64,000 nt of DNA from Sphingomonas faeni (GTDB lineage: Bacteria > Pseudomonadota > Alphaproteobacteria > Sphingomonadales > Sphingomonadaceae). The translations under genes were made by a program, and so were the position numbers. This document shows positions 9,082 through 18,928 of the stretch, in pieces (position 1 is the stretch's first letter; every line of letters begins with the position of its first letter). Under the pieces are notes generated by a model. The model had not been told where the DNA came from. It made no database searches and worked only from the letters and a program-made list of their open reading frames with translations. The stretch is from NCBI RefSeq assembly GCF_024273235.1, contig NZ_JANBVH010000014.1, forward strand, positions 1-64,000, read 5' to 3'.

Positions 9082-10623
9082 ATGCACGAAATTCAGAACA
9101 TCGTTATCGTCGGCGGCGGCACCGCAGGGTGGCTGACCGCGGGCGTCATCGCGGCCAAGCATCAGGCGCGTCGCCAGCACGGCTTCACCGTGACCCTGGT
9201 CGAATCGCCCAACGTGCCGACCATCGGCGTCGGCGAAGGGACCTGGCCAACACTGCGTTCGACGCTCAAGAAGATGGGCGTGTCGGAGACCGAGCTGTTC
9301 CGGCAGTGCGACGCGTCCTTCAAGCAGGGCGCACGGTTCAATCGCTGGACCACGGGCGCGCCGGACGACGGCTATTACCATCCGCTGATGCTCCCGCAGC
9401 ATTTCGGGCAGGTGAACCTCGCGCCGCACTGGCTGGCGGACGAAGGTGGCACGACGTTCTGCGACACGGTCACGCCGCAGGGCCGGATCTGCGACGAAGG
9501 GCTTGGTCCCAAGACGATCGCGACGCCCGAATATGACGGCCACGCGAACTATGCCTACCACCTCGACGCGGGCAAATTCTCGCATTTCCTCCAGCGGCAT
9601 TGCTGCGACACGCTGGGTGTCCGCCACGTCAAGGCGGACGTCGCCGAGGTCCGGCTCGACGAGAGCGGCGACATCGTCGGCCTGGATACCGAGCAGGGCA
9701 TATCGATCGCGGGCGACCTGTTCGTCGATTGCACGGGCTTTGCCGCGCTGTTGATCGGTGGCGCGATGAAAGTGCCGTTCCGCAGTTGCACCGACGTGCT
9801 CTTCTGCGACACCGCGCTGGCGATGCAGGTGCCGTACGACCTGCCCGACGATCCGATCGCGAGCCATACGATCTCGACCGCGCAGTCGGCGGGCTGGATC
9901 TGGGACATCGGCCTGCCGACACGGCGCGGGGTCGGCCATGTCTTCTCCAGCAGCCACATCAGCGTGGATGCCGCCGAGCAGGAACTGCGCGACTATATCG
10001 GCCCTGCGGCGCGCGACCTGACCGCGCGACGGCTGGCGATCCGTGCCGGCCACCGCGAGCAGTTCTGGGCGCGCAACTGCGTCGCGGTCGGGCTGGCCGC
10101 GGGGTTCCTCGAGCCGCTCGAAGCCTCCGCGATCGTCCTGATCGAATTGTCGGCGAAGATGATCGCGGAACAGATGCCGGCCTGCCGCGAGGTGATGGAC
10201 GTCGTCGCGCGCCGGTTCAACGACACGACCAGCTACCGCTGGGGCCGCATCATCGATTTCCTCAAGCTGCATTATGCGCTGACCAAGCGGACCGACACCG
10301 AGTTCTGGCGCGACAATGTCCGGCCGGAAACGATCCCCGGCCGCCTGATGGGCCTGATGGAATTGTGGCGCTTCCAGTCGCCATGGGTGCATGACGAGTT
10401 CGACCGCGCCGAGGAGGTCTTCCCGTCCGCCAGCTATCAATATGTGCTGTACGGTATGGGCGCGCGGACCGCGGTGATGCCCGGGACGATTGACGACGAC
10501 CTCGCGCTGGCGCGGCGTGCGAGGCACGACAACCAGATGCAGACCCAGCGACTGGTGAGCAGCCTGCCGGGCCACCGCGATCTCATCGACAAGATCAAGC
10601 GGCACGGCCTTCAGTCGATCTAG
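9082..10623 (+). CDS. flavin-dependent tryptophan-halogenase-like protein
   Basis: This 513-residue protein belongs to the flavin-dependent halogenase superfamily, which uses FADH2, oxygen and halide to form hypohalous acid that a lysine relays to the substrate. The FAD-binding GGGTAGW is at residues 11-17, and Lys81 in SFKQG corresponds to the catalytic lysine. The signature usually written WxWxIP appears as WIWDIGLP (residues 272-279). No signal peptide is seen, so it should act in the cytoplasm. It lies 63 bases after the TonB receptor, beyond a terminator, and near SapC and a cupin protein. That grouping is common in Sphingomonas and Caulobacter, but neither substrate nor halogenating activity is established for it. 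A reduced-flavin supply gene is not present here. Confidence 0.9.
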   Translation: MHEIQNIVIVGGGTAGWLTAGVIAAKHQARRQHGFTVTLVESPNVPTIGVGEGTWPTLRSTLKKMGVSETELFRQCDASFKQGARFNRWTTGAPDDGYYHPLMLPQHFGQVNLAPHWLADEGGTTFCDTVTPQGRICDEGLGPKTIATPEYDGHANYAYHLDAGKFSHFLQRHCCDTLGVRHVKADVAEVRLDESGDIVGLDTEQGISIAGDLFVDCTGFAALLIGGAMKVPFRSCTDVLFCDTALAMQVPYDLPDDPIASHTISTAQSAGWIWDIGLPTRRGVGHVFSSSHISVDAAEQELRDYIGPAARDLTARRLAIRAGHREQFWARNCVAVGLAAGFLEPLEASAIVLIELSAKMIAEQMPACREVMDVVARRFNDTTSYRWGRIIDFLKLHYALTKRTDTEFWRDNVRPETIPGRLMGLMELWRFQSPWVHDEFDRAEEVFPSASYQYVLYGMGARTAVMPGTIDDDLALARRARHDNQMQTQRLVSSLPGHRDLIDKIKRHGLQSI

Positions 10624-10639
10624 CCGTCAGGAGAACATT

Positions 10640-12592
10640 ATGCGGACCGTCACAGCGTGCCTGGCCATCGGCGCGATCCTAACCATCGGCGCGACCGCCG
10701 CGTCGGCGGCCCCGCGCCTTGACGGTATCCTGAGCGATCACGCGGTAATCCAGCGCGGCCAGCCCATCGCCCTCACCGGAGAGGCAGCGGCTGGCGAAAC
10801 CGTGATGATCACGCTCGCCGGTCGCAGCGTCACGGCCACGGCAGGACGCGACGGCAAGTTTTCGGCGAGCCTGCCCGCGCTCCCCGCCGGTGGACCCTAC
10901 GACCTCACGATCGCCGCGCCGAGCGGTGCGGCGGTCCTCCGCGATATCCTGATCGGCGACGTATTCCTGTGTTCGGGGCAGAGCAACATGGAGTTGCGCG
11001 TCGACCAGGGACAAGACCTGTTTCCGGACGCGCATCCGGAGGTCGACGACAAGCTCCGCCTGTTGACCGTCGAAAAGGTTTCCGCCGCCGCACCCGTCGC
11101 GCGGTTTGCCCAACAGCCGGCATGGACGGTGTCCGGCCCCACCACGGCGCCAAACTTCTCCGCCGCGTGCTTCTACATGGTCCAGGCGCTGCGCCGGACG
11201 GCAGGCGTACCGATCGGCGCGGTGCATTCGAGCTGGGGCGGATCGCGGATCAGCGCGTGGATGAGCGATACTGCGCTTAGGCAAGCCGGACTGGGCGACC
11301 CCGCCGATCTCCTCGCGCTTTATGCCCGCGATCCCGCCGCGGCCAATCGGCAGGCATCGAAGATCTGGGAAAGTTGGTGGCGCACGGGCTCGGGCGACGC
11401 CGTCGGCCGCGAGCCGTGGCAGCCGGATGCCGCGCTCGACTGGCGTCCCGTGCCGGCGATGACCAATTTCGAGACATGGGGCGTGCCCGAACTCGCCAGT
11501 TACAACGGCATGCTCTGGTACCAGCACGAGGTCCAGCTGACCGCCGAGCAGGCGCGCGGCCCTGCGACGCTAGTGCTGGGCATGGTCGACGACGCGGACC
11601 GCACCTGGGTCAACGGCGTGGGCGTCGGCGGCAGCAGCCTAGCCTCACAATCGCGCGTCTACGCGCTGCCCGCCGGCAGTTTGAAGACCGGGCGTAACGT
11701 CATCACCGTCAACGACGACGACGTCTATGCCTATGGCGGGATGACCGGCCCCGCGGACTCGATGCGACTGTCGTTCGCCGATGGGACCAGCGTCCCGCTC
11801 GGCACCGGCTGGCGTTATGCGATCGCGAAGCGGCTGGCGGGCGCCGCACCACGCGTGCCGTGGGACGACATCAATGGCGCGGGCACGCTCTACAACGCGA
11901 TGATCGCGCCGCTCGGCAGCACGAAATTCGCCGGGATGGCCTGGTATCAGGGCGAGTCCGACACCGGCATCCCCGGTTACGATCGCCGGATGACGGCCTT
12001 GATCGCCGACTGGCGGCGCCGTTTCGGTACGCCCGAGACCGGCTTCGCGATCGTCCAGCTCGCCAATTACGGCAGCCCGGCGATCGCGCCGAGCGAAAGC
12101 GGCTGGGGCGACGTCCGCGATGCGCAACGACGCGTGTCGGCGGCGGACCCGCATGCCGGCATCGCCGTCGCGCTCGACCTCGGCGACGCGCTCGACATCC
12201 ATCCCGGCGAGAAACACGAGGTTGGCCAAAGGCTCGCACGCGTAATGCGCGCGGCGGTGTACGGCGAGAAGATCGCGCCCTCCGGCCCCGCGGTCGCCGA
12301 TGCGCGGCGTGAGCCGGATGGCAGCGTTACGGTCCGGTTCAGCGGCGTCACGGGCGCGTTGCACGCGCGCAGTTCCGCGCAGGCGATCGGCTTCGAGCTT
12401 TGCGGTCCGGCCGTCGGTACCTGCCGCTATGCTCCGGGCAAGGTCGCGGGGTCCGAGGTCACGCTCCCCAGCGACGGCCAACCCGTCACACGCGTCCGCT
12501 ACGCCTGGGCCGACGCCCCGGCGACCAACCTCGCCGACGACGCGCCGCTGCCGGTCGGCACGTTCGAAGTGGCGGTCTCGCCGGGTCGATAA
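10640..12592 (+). CDS. secreted sialate O-acetylesterase-type (SASA) carbohydrate esterase
   Basis: This 650-residue secreted esterase carries the SGNH-like SASA domain, which removes O-acetyl groups from sugars. The nucleophile is Ser115 in CSGQSNM, the second block is WYQGESDT and the catalytic Asp/His pair is in DIHPGEKH near the C-terminal third. Between these blocks sits an inserted beta-sandwich (WVNGVGVGG and following) of the galactose-binding type. The signal peptide ends near ASAAP. In this locus the likely substrate is acetylated xylan or its oligosaccharides rather than sialic acid. AGGAGA lies correctly spaced before the ATG, 16 bases after the halogenase stop, so the two genes are probably cotranscribed. 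Confidence 0.87.
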   Translation: MRTVTACLAIGAILTIGATAASAAPRLDGILSDHAVIQRGQPIALTGEAAAGETVMITLAGRSVTATAGRDGKFSASLPALPAGGPYDLTIAAPSGAAVLRDILIGDVFLCSGQSNMELRVDQGQDLFPDAHPEVDDKLRLLTVEKVSAAAPVARFAQQPAWTVSGPTTAPNFSAACFYMVQALRRTAGVPIGAVHSSWGGSRISAWMSDTALRQAGLGDPADLLALYARDPAAANRQASKIWESWWRTGSGDAVGREPWQPDAALDWRPVPAMTNFETWGVPELASYNGMLWYQHEVQLTAEQARGPATLVLGMVDDADRTWVNGVGVGGSSLASQSRVYALPAGSLKTGRNVITVNDDDVYAYGGMTGPADSMRLSFADGTSVPLGTGWRYAIAKRLAGAAPRVPWDDINGAGTLYNAMIAPLGSTKFAGMAWYQGESDTGIPGYDRRMTALIADWRRRFGTPETGFAIVQLANYGSPAIAPSESGWGDVRDAQRRVSAADPHAGIAVALDLGDALDIHPGEKHEVGQRLARVMRAAVYGEKIAPSGPAVADARREPDGSVTVRFSGVTGALHARSSAQAIGFELCGPAVGTCRYAPGKVAGSEVTLPSDGQPVTRVRYAWADAPATNLADDAPLPVGTFEVAVSPGR

Positions 12593-12656
12593 GCCCCGAA
12601 CGGGTGCGAAGAACACAATTGGCCGCTCGCGCGTGCCGCAACGGGGGATAGTGACG

Positions 12657-15329
12657 ATGCGCAGGACCATGAAGGCGAGCGCGCTCGCGACGGCCGGGCT
12701 CGCGCTCGCATTTTCGCCGGCACTGGCCCGCGAGCCTGCGGCCACGCCCAGCCAGCAGACCGCCAGCGACCCCGCCGAGCAGATGGCCCGCGCCATCGTC
12801 GCGCGGATGACGCTCGACGAGAAACTGCCACAGTTGCTCAACGTCGCGCCCGCCATCCCGCGGCTCGGCGTGCCCGCGTACAACTGGTGGACCGAGTCGC
12901 TGCACGGCGCGCTGGGGCCACTCGCGACCACCAATTTCCCTGAGCCGATCGGCCTTGCCGCGACCTTCGACGCGCCGATCGTCCACGACGTCTCGGGCGC
13001 GATCAGCGAGGAGGTGCGCGGGCTGCACACGCTCGGCCGCGAGACCGGCAGGAACGGGCATATCGGCACCGGGCTCGATACCTGGTCGCCCAACATCAAC
13101 ATCTTCCGCGATCCGCGCTGGGGCCGCGGGCAAGAAACCTATGGTGAGGATCCGTTCCTGACCGCGGCGATGGGCGTTGCCTTCGTCCGCGGGATGCAGG
13201 GCCCCAACCCTGACCGCCCGCAGGTGATCGCCACGCCCAAGCATTTCGCGGTCCACAGCGGGCCCGAGGGCACGCGGCATTCCGCCAACGTCTTCGTTTC
13301 CGCGCACGACCTGGAGGATACCTACCTCCCCGCCTTCCGCGCGGCGCTGGTCGACGGACGCGCGGCATCGGTGATGTGCGCCTACAACCGCATCGACGGC
13401 CAGCCCGCCTGCGCCAGCGACCTGCTGTTAAAGGAGCATCTGCGCGGGGCGTGGGGCTTCAAGGGCTATGTCGTGTCCGACTGCGATGCGGTGAAGGACA
13501 TCGCCGACAACCATAAATACGCACCCGACAGCGCCGCCGCGGTCGCCGCTGCGATGCGTGCGGGCGTCGACAACGAGTGCAACGGCGAAACCTTGGGCGA
13601 TACTGCGGGCCTGGAGACCCGGTACCGCGAGGCGCTCAGCCGCGACCTGATCACCGAGGCGGACGTCGACCGGAGCCTCGTCCGCCTGTTCGCCGCACGC
13701 TACCGGACCGGCGATCTTCCCGGGCTTGCCGGCGCACCCAAGGCGCTGCCGACCAGCGTTGTCGGCGCGCCGGAGCATCGACGGCTGGCGCTGGCTGCGG
13801 CCGAGCGATCGATGGTGCTGCTTAAGAACGACGGCATCCTGCCGCTCAAGCCCGGCGTGAAGCTCGCCGTGATCGGCCCGCTGGGCGATGCGACGCGCGT
13901 GCTGCGCGGCAATTACTCGTCGCCGCTATCGGGCCAGCCGGTATCGATGCTGGAGGGTCTGAAGACCGCGCTCGGTGCGAGCCAGGTCACGCTCGTGCCG
14001 TTCGGCGAGTCCGTTACGGACGGCGACCGCGTGCCGACGTCCGCGCTGCTCACGCCCGACGGCAAGCCCGGCCTGCTGGCGCGGTACTATAATCCGACGA
14101 CACCGATGCCTGCGCAATATGCGCCGGGCACGCGCGAGAAACTGGTCGCCGCGGCCAAGTATCAGACCCAGCCGGTAGTCATGCGGATCGAGCCCGATGT
14201 CGGCGACCGCAACCTCGATCTCGCGCGCGTCGCCGACGTCCATCGCACCGAATGGACCGGCTTCCTGGTCCCCCCGGAAAGCGGCACCTACCGCGTCGGG
14301 CTGTCGGGATCGGGCGGGACGCTCACGCTCGACGGCAAGATGATCTCCGACCGGCGCAAGGCACGCTGGAACGACCTGCCGGGCATGACGACGCTGAAGC
14401 TCGAAGGCGGGCGGCGCTATTCGATCCGCGCCGAGGGCAGCGGGGTCGACCTGGTATGGAAGCGCGTGTCGGATGCACCCTCCGCCGAGCTTCGTCGCGC
14501 GGCGGCGGAAGCCGACGTGCTGGTCGCGGTCGTCGGTCTCACTTCCGATCTCGAAGCGGAGGAGACCGGCGTGACGGTGCCGGGCTTCTCAGGGGGCGAC
14601 AAGACGACGCTCGACCTGCCCGCGGACCAGATCGCGATGCTCGAACAGGCCAAGGCCAGCGGCAAGCCGATCGTGCTGGTCGCAATGAACGGCAGCCCGA
14701 TCAACCTCGCCTGGGCGAAGGACAACGCCGCCGCCGTGCTGGAGGCCTGGTATCCGGGCGAAACCGGCGGGACGGCTGCGGCCAACATCCTCACCGGACG
14801 GACGAACCCGTCGGGCCGCCTGCCGCTCACCTTCTACCGCAGCGTCGCGGACCTGCCGCCGTTCGGCGATTACGCGATGAAGGGCCGTACCTATCGCTAC
14901 TTCGCGGGCACGCCGGTCTATCCGTTCGGCCACGGCCTCAGCTACACCCGGTTCGGTTATACGACGCCGACCGTAAAGCCCGCACGCGGCGGCGCCGAGG
15001 CCGGCATCCGCGTCACCACGCGACTGACCAATCAGGGCGATCGTCCAGGCGAAGAGGTGGCGCAGCTCTACCTGAACTTCCCCGATCGGCCTGGCACGCC
15101 GCGGATCGCGTTGCGCGCCTTCCAGCGTGTCGCGCTGGGTCCCGGTGAGGCGCGTACCATCACCTTCGACTTGTCGCCGCGCGATCTGAGTTCGGTGGCC
15201 GTCGATGGCACGCGCTCGGTCGCGGCGGGCAGCTACCGCGTCAGCGTGGGCTCCGGCCAGCCGGGAACCGGCGCGCCGGTCCAATCCGCACGCTTCACCG
15301 CACGCCAGTCGAAGGAACTACCGAAGTGA
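12657..15329 (+). CDS. GH3 beta-xylosidase/beta-glucosidase with PA14 insert
   Basis: This 890-residue secreted enzyme is a family 3 glycoside hydrolase that releases sugars from the non-reducing end of beta-linked oligosaccharides. The nucleophile is Asp275 in VVSDCDAV; the SDC form is typical of the beta-xylosidase branch. A PA14 domain (about residues 470-600, GLLARYYN to GVDLVWKR) interrupts the second alpha/beta domain, and a fibronectin-like domain ends the protein (GEEVAQLYL). The signal peptide ends at PALARE. The frame is open upstream to 12300, but that part overlaps the esterase in another frame; ATG 12657 follows ACGGGGG. The stop overlaps the GTG start of the next gene, so translation is coupled. 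Confidence 0.92.
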   Translation: MRRTMKASALATAGLALAFSPALAREPAATPSQQTASDPAEQMARAIVARMTLDEKLPQLLNVAPAIPRLGVPAYNWWTESLHGALGPLATTNFPEPIGLAATFDAPIVHDVSGAISEEVRGLHTLGRETGRNGHIGTGLDTWSPNINIFRDPRWGRGQETYGEDPFLTAAMGVAFVRGMQGPNPDRPQVIATPKHFAVHSGPEGTRHSANVFVSAHDLEDTYLPAFRAALVDGRAASVMCAYNRIDGQPACASDLLLKEHLRGAWGFKGYVVSDCDAVKDIADNHKYAPDSAAAVAAAMRAGVDNECNGETLGDTAGLETRYREALSRDLITEADVDRSLVRLFAARYRTGDLPGLAGAPKALPTSVVGAPEHRRLALAAAERSMVLLKNDGILPLKPGVKLAVIGPLGDATRVLRGNYSSPLSGQPVSMLEGLKTALGASQVTLVPFGESVTDGDRVPTSALLTPDGKPGLLARYYNPTTPMPAQYAPGTREKLVAAAKYQTQPVVMRIEPDVGDRNLDLARVADVHRTEWTGFLVPPESGTYRVGLSGSGGTLTLDGKMISDRRKARWNDLPGMTTLKLEGGRRYSIRAEGSGVDLVWKRVSDAPSAELRRAAAEADVLVAVVGLTSDLEAEETGVTVPGFSGGDKTTLDLPADQIAMLEQAKASGKPIVLVAMNGSPINLAWAKDNAAAVLEAWYPGETGGTAAANILTGRTNPSGRLPLTFYRSVADLPPFGDYAMKGRTYRYFAGTPVYPFGHGLSYTRFGYTTPTVKPARGGAEAGIRVTTRLTNQGDRPGEEVAQLYLNFPDRPGTPRIALRAFQRVALGPGEARTITFDLSPRDLSSVAVDGTRSVAAGSYRVSVGSGQPGTGAPVQSARFTARQSKELPK

Positions 15330-17230
15330 AGCGTACCCCCTTGATGATGATCGGCGTGGCGCTGGCCGCCTTGTGCGGTCCGCTCGCCGCTGCTGCCGAC
15401 CCGCTCACGCCGACCGGCAAATGGAGCGCCAACACGGATGGCTCCGCCCCGGTGCCGCCGATGGGCTGGAATTCGTGGAACGCGTTCAACAGCGACGTCG
15501 ACGAGGAGAAGGTGCTCGCGTCCGCACAGGCGCTGGTCGATACCAGGCTGCGCGACATCGGCTATCGCTACGTCAACATCGACGATGGCTGGTGGCTCAA
15601 GCGTCGCCAGCCCGACGGCCGGTTGCTGATCCGCACGAGCCACTTCCCGTCCGCCGCGACCGGCGCGGACACCAGCTTCCGCCCGCTCACCGACCGGCTG
15701 CACGCGATGGGGCTGAAGGCCGGCATCTATTCGGACATCGGCCGCAACAGCTGCGGCCAGATCTACACCCCCGATTTCAAGAACCAGCCCGAAGGCACCG
15801 TCGCGGAGCGCGAGGTCGGGCTGTACGGCCATGTCGACCAGGACATCCGTCTGTTCTTTGCCGAATGGAATTTCGACTTCATCAAGGTCGATGGCTGCGG
15901 CGCACGCGGCCTGCCGGCGGACGTACCGCGGGTGAAGTCGGGTCTCTATCGCGCGCTGACGCCGCTGGTCGACATGCAGTCGCTCGGCGGATCGGACGTC
16001 GCCGGCATCCGCCGCCTCTACGAACAGGTCCACACCGCGCTGCACACACATGCCGGCGACCGCCCCTATGTCTATTCGCTGTGCCTGTGGGGCGCGGGCG
16101 ATGTGCGGGCGTGGGGCAAGGACGTCGGCAACACCTCGCGCACCAGCGACGACATCCAACCGGTCTGGCCGCGGATGCTGACCAACCTCGACACCGTGAC
16201 GCACCGCGCGCTCTATGCGCATCCCGGATCGTGGAACGACCCCGACATGCTGTTCGTCGGCACCGGCGATTTCGACGCGGCGCATCTGACCGAGGCACGG
16301 TCGCATTTCTCGCTATGGGCGATGATCAACTCGCCGCTGATCATCGGCTACGACCTGCGCAAGCTGACGCCGGACCTGCTCGCGATCTTCGGCAATGCAG
16401 ACATCGTCGCGCTCAATCAGGACCCTGCGGGCAATCAGGCGGTGCTCGCCTACGATTCCGGCGAAGTACAGACCTTCGTCAAGACGCTCGCCGACGGCAG
16501 CAAGGGCGTCGCGCTGTTCAACCGTACCGCGTCGCCCGCCAAGGCCGTGCTGACTGCCGAACAGCTCAAGATGCTGCCGACCGCCGATGTGCACTTGAAG
16601 GACCTGTGGACGAAGAAGGACCGGAGCTTCCGCAAGGAAATGGCGGTGGCGCTCGCGCCGCACGAAACGCTGATCTTCCGCGCGACCGGCACGCGGCGTC
16701 TGCCTGGCGGGCTGTACCTTTCGGAGCAGACCGGCCGCGTCAATCCGGCCGCCGACGGAGTGGGGGTGCCGCAGCCGGATCCGACGATCTACCAGTCGAT
16801 CACGCCATGGACCGGCACGCGCGGCGGCGGCGAGCACCCGCAATATGGCGGCTGGGGCGGCGCCGAAGCCGACCGTGCGCCGTATGGCAAGCTGCTGCGG
16901 GTGGCCGGCACCGACTTCGACACGGGGATCGGCGTGCTGGCGAACTCCCGCCTCGAAGTCCGCAACCAGGGTTACGCGCGGTTCTCGGCCAAGGTGGGCA
17001 TCAACGATTCCGGCCAGCCGCGCTCCGGCACCACGGTGTTCGAGGTGTGGGGCGATGGTCGCCTGTTCGCCAAGTCGCGGCCGATGGCGTTCGGTGAGGC
17101 CGCTGTGCCGCTGCAGGCGAAGGTGGCGGGCGTGCGGATCATCGAACTGGTGGCGCGGGGGACTGGCGCGGCGGTAAATGCCGGCACGCCGCAACCTGCA
17201 ACATGGGCGGAAGCGGCGTTACTGAAATAG
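15326..17230 (+). CDS. GH27 alpha-galactosidase-like enzyme with C-terminal NPCBM-type domain
   Basis: This 634-residue secreted enzyme belongs to glycoside hydrolase family 27 (alpha-galactosidase, or beta-L-arabinopyranosidase in some members). Family signatures are PPMGWNSWN, VNIDDGWW, the nucleophile Asp189 in FIKVDGCG and the acid/base region SWNDPDML. From about residue 480 a novel-carbohydrate-binding-module-like beta-sandwich follows, with GIGVLANSRLEV. The start is GTG in a GTGA overlap with the GH3 stop. In a xylan locus it would remove alpha-galactosyl or L-arabinopyranosyl side groups; choosing between these needs assay. It ends the plus-strand run and converges with the GH43 gene across a repeat-bearing spacer. 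Confidence 0.88.
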   Translation: MKRTPLMMIGVALAALCGPLAAAADPLTPTGKWSANTDGSAPVPPMGWNSWNAFNSDVDEEKVLASAQALVDTRLRDIGYRYVNIDDGWWLKRRQPDGRLLIRTSHFPSAATGADTSFRPLTDRLHAMGLKAGIYSDIGRNSCGQIYTPDFKNQPEGTVAEREVGLYGHVDQDIRLFFAEWNFDFIKVDGCGARGLPADVPRVKSGLYRALTPLVDMQSLGGSDVAGIRRLYEQVHTALHTHAGDRPYVYSLCLWGAGDVRAWGKDVGNTSRTSDDIQPVWPRMLTNLDTVTHRALYAHPGSWNDPDMLFVGTGDFDAAHLTEARSHFSLWAMINSPLIIGYDLRKLTPDLLAIFGNADIVALNQDPAGNQAVLAYDSGEVQTFVKTLADGSKGVALFNRTASPAKAVLTAEQLKMLPTADVHLKDLWTKKDRSFRKEMAVALAPHETLIFRATGTRRLPGGLYLSEQTGRVNPAADGVGVPQPDPTIYQSITPWTGTRGGGEHPQYGGWGGAEADRAPYGKLLRVAGTDFDTGIGVLANSRLEVRNQGYARFSAKVGINDSGQPRSGTTVFEVWGDGRLFAKSRPMAFGEAAVPLQAKVAGVRIIELVARGTGAAVNAGTPQPATWAEAALLK

Positions 17231-17254
17231 GGAAAGGGGAGGCCGCCCCCTCTC

Positions 17255-17344
17255 CCGTTCGCCCTGAGCATAGTCGAAGGGCCCCTCTCCAAATGCGTAA
17301 GCACCCGTTGAGAGCGGTGCTTCGACTTCGCTCAGCACGAACGG
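17255..17344. repeat. inverted repeat of the sphingomonad intergenic type
   Basis: CCGTTCGCCCTGAGCATAG at 17255 and its near complement ending at 17344 (GCTTCGACTTCGCTCAGCAC) form arms of about 26 bases with few mismatches. It fills the gap between the convergent GH27 and GH43 genes. The GAGCGAAGTCGAAG core is one I recognise from many sphingomonad intergenic spaces. It may also act as a bidirectional terminator. Confidence 0.8.
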
Positions 17345-17362
17345 AAGGGTTTGAAAACGACG

Positions 17363-18928
17363 CTAACGCACCCGCTCCGGCGCGCCCGGCGGCAACGCCG
17401 ACAACGTGAACCGGTCGATATCCAGCCACCCCCGGCTCGCCGTCGGCGCGTAGCAGAACAGCGCCAACTGCTCGCCCTGGAACGTCCCCGTCCGCCACGC
17501 GAAGGCGAGCGGGAAGTCACCGCCGAGGCCAGTCCAGCGCCGCCCGTCCAGACTATACGTCACCCGCGCACGATCGGTCGTGAAGTCCATGTCGGTCCGC
17601 AACCACAGCGCCTCGGCCCGCGGCAATGGCGCAGTGGCGCGAACTTCCGTCCGGGCGCCGGCGACCGTATCCTCGGTCACCTCCATCGCCAGCATCGCCT
17701 TGCCACCCGCTCCACCCTGCACCGTGATATTCCCGCTGAACTGCCCGAACGTCCCGAACCCGCAGCGATCCCCCGCCGCCAGATGGCGGATGTCGAGCTT
17801 CACCTCGCCGCGGCTCGCGGGCCCCTGCCCCTTCTGCACCAGCGTGTTGCGCGCGCTCCAGAAGCCGGTCGCGACCGTCGGTTTCAACCGCAACCATCCA
17901 GGCCGCTCGGTCAGCGACCAGCGCGAAGGCTCGGGATTGTGGTTCCACTGCCATTGCAACCCGAGCGTCGGTTTCCCGAAATCATCCGACGTCGCCGGTT
18001 CCGCAAACGCGCCCCCGGGGATCGGCTTGGCCGCACGCCGCGGCACGCGACCGGGTGTCTCCCGCGTGCCCCATACCGGCCAATCGTCCTGCCAGAACAC
18101 CGGGCTGAGGTTCGTCATCCGCCCGATCGCGCCGCTGTCCTCCATCACGAAGCCGAACCACCGGCCATCGGGCAGGTCGACCAGCGCGCCCTGATGCCCG
18201 CCGGTCTTGTCGTCGATCTGGTCGCGCGTTTCCCATGGCCCGAACAGGCTGCGCGACCGCGAGACGCTCAGCGCAAGCCGCGGCGGCAGCGCGTTGAACA
18301 TGTAATAATACGCACCACGCCGGATGATCTTCGACCCCTCCGCGCCCTTGATGTAATGCACCTTCTCCGACGCGGTGACGTGCGCCAGCGCCTTGTCGAG
18401 CGTCAGCAACGTAATCGTGCCGTCCGCGGTACTCGCCGTCGCCAGATACGCGCGACCGTCCGGCTCGATGAACAGCCCCGGATCGAACGCCTCGCGCTCC
18501 AGTTCGTGATAGCGCCACGGCCCGCTCACGTCCTTGGCGTACCAGATCCGCGTCTTCTGCCCGACCGGCGTGTTGGCGAGATAATAGGTGCCTGCGTGGT
18601 AGCGTAAGGACGAGGCGTAGAGCCCGTGCCGGTATGCGTTGCCGCCCTTCAGGTCGTATTCGGGCTTGCCCTCCAGCCGATCGACGAGGTGCGACGCGAG
18701 CGTCCAGTTCACCAGATCGCGGCTGTGCAGGATCGTGATGCCGGGCGTGTTCGCGAACGTCGTCGTGGCGAAATAATAGTCGCTGCCGACGCGGATGATG
18801 TCGGGATCGGGATAATCCGCGAAGAGTACCGGATTGCGGAACGTCCCGTCGCCCTGGTCCGATCGCCACACCTGCGCCGACGCGGCGGTCGCCATCAGCC
18901 CCAGCGCGATTGCCAGCGAGCCCCTCAT
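17363..18928 (-). CDS. GH43 beta-xylosidase/arabinofuranosidase
   Basis: This 521-residue secreted protein is a family 43 glycoside hydrolase, a five-bladed beta-propeller that removes xylose or arabinose from xylan oligosaccharides. The catalytic base is Asp41 in DYPDPD, followed by TFANTPGITILHSRDLVNW, and the acid is probably the Glu of KGAEGSK. A second beta-sandwich (about residues 320-521, LGLQWQWNHNP to WLDIDRF) is the usual C-terminal domain of the large GH43 branch. The signal peptide ends at ASAQV. It is the last gene of the minus-strand run, and its ATG overlaps the stop of the esterase gene by four bases. Confidence 0.9.
   Translation of the reverse strand: MRGSLAIALGLMATAASAQVWRSDQGDGTFRNPVLFADYPDPDIIRVGSDYYFATTTFANTPGITILHSRDLVNWTLASHLVDRLEGKPEYDLKGGNAYRHGLYASSLRYHAGTYYLANTPVGQKTRIWYAKDVSGPWRYHELEREAFDPGLFIEPDGRAYLATASTADGTITLLTLDKALAHVTASEKVHYIKGAEGSKIIRRGAYYYMFNALPPRLALSVSRSRSLFGPWETRDQIDDKTGGHQGALVDLPDGRWFGFVMEDSGAIGRMTNLSPVFWQDDWPVWGTRETPGRVPRRAAKPIPGGAFAEPATSDDFGKPTLGLQWQWNHNPEPSRWSLTERPGWLRLKPTVATGFWSARNTLVQKGQGPASRGEVKLDIRHLAAGDRCGFGTFGQFSGNITVQGGAGGKAMLAMEVTEDTVAGARTEVRATAPLPRAEALWLRTDMDFTTDRARVTYSLDGRRWTGLGGDFPLAFAWRTGTFQGEQLALFCYAPTASRGWLDIDRFTLSALPPGAPERVR

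Noticed and set aside
9070..10605. 511-codon minus-strand open frame
   Set aside because: It is antisense to the halogenase gene, which has clear family motifs; the antisense product has none.
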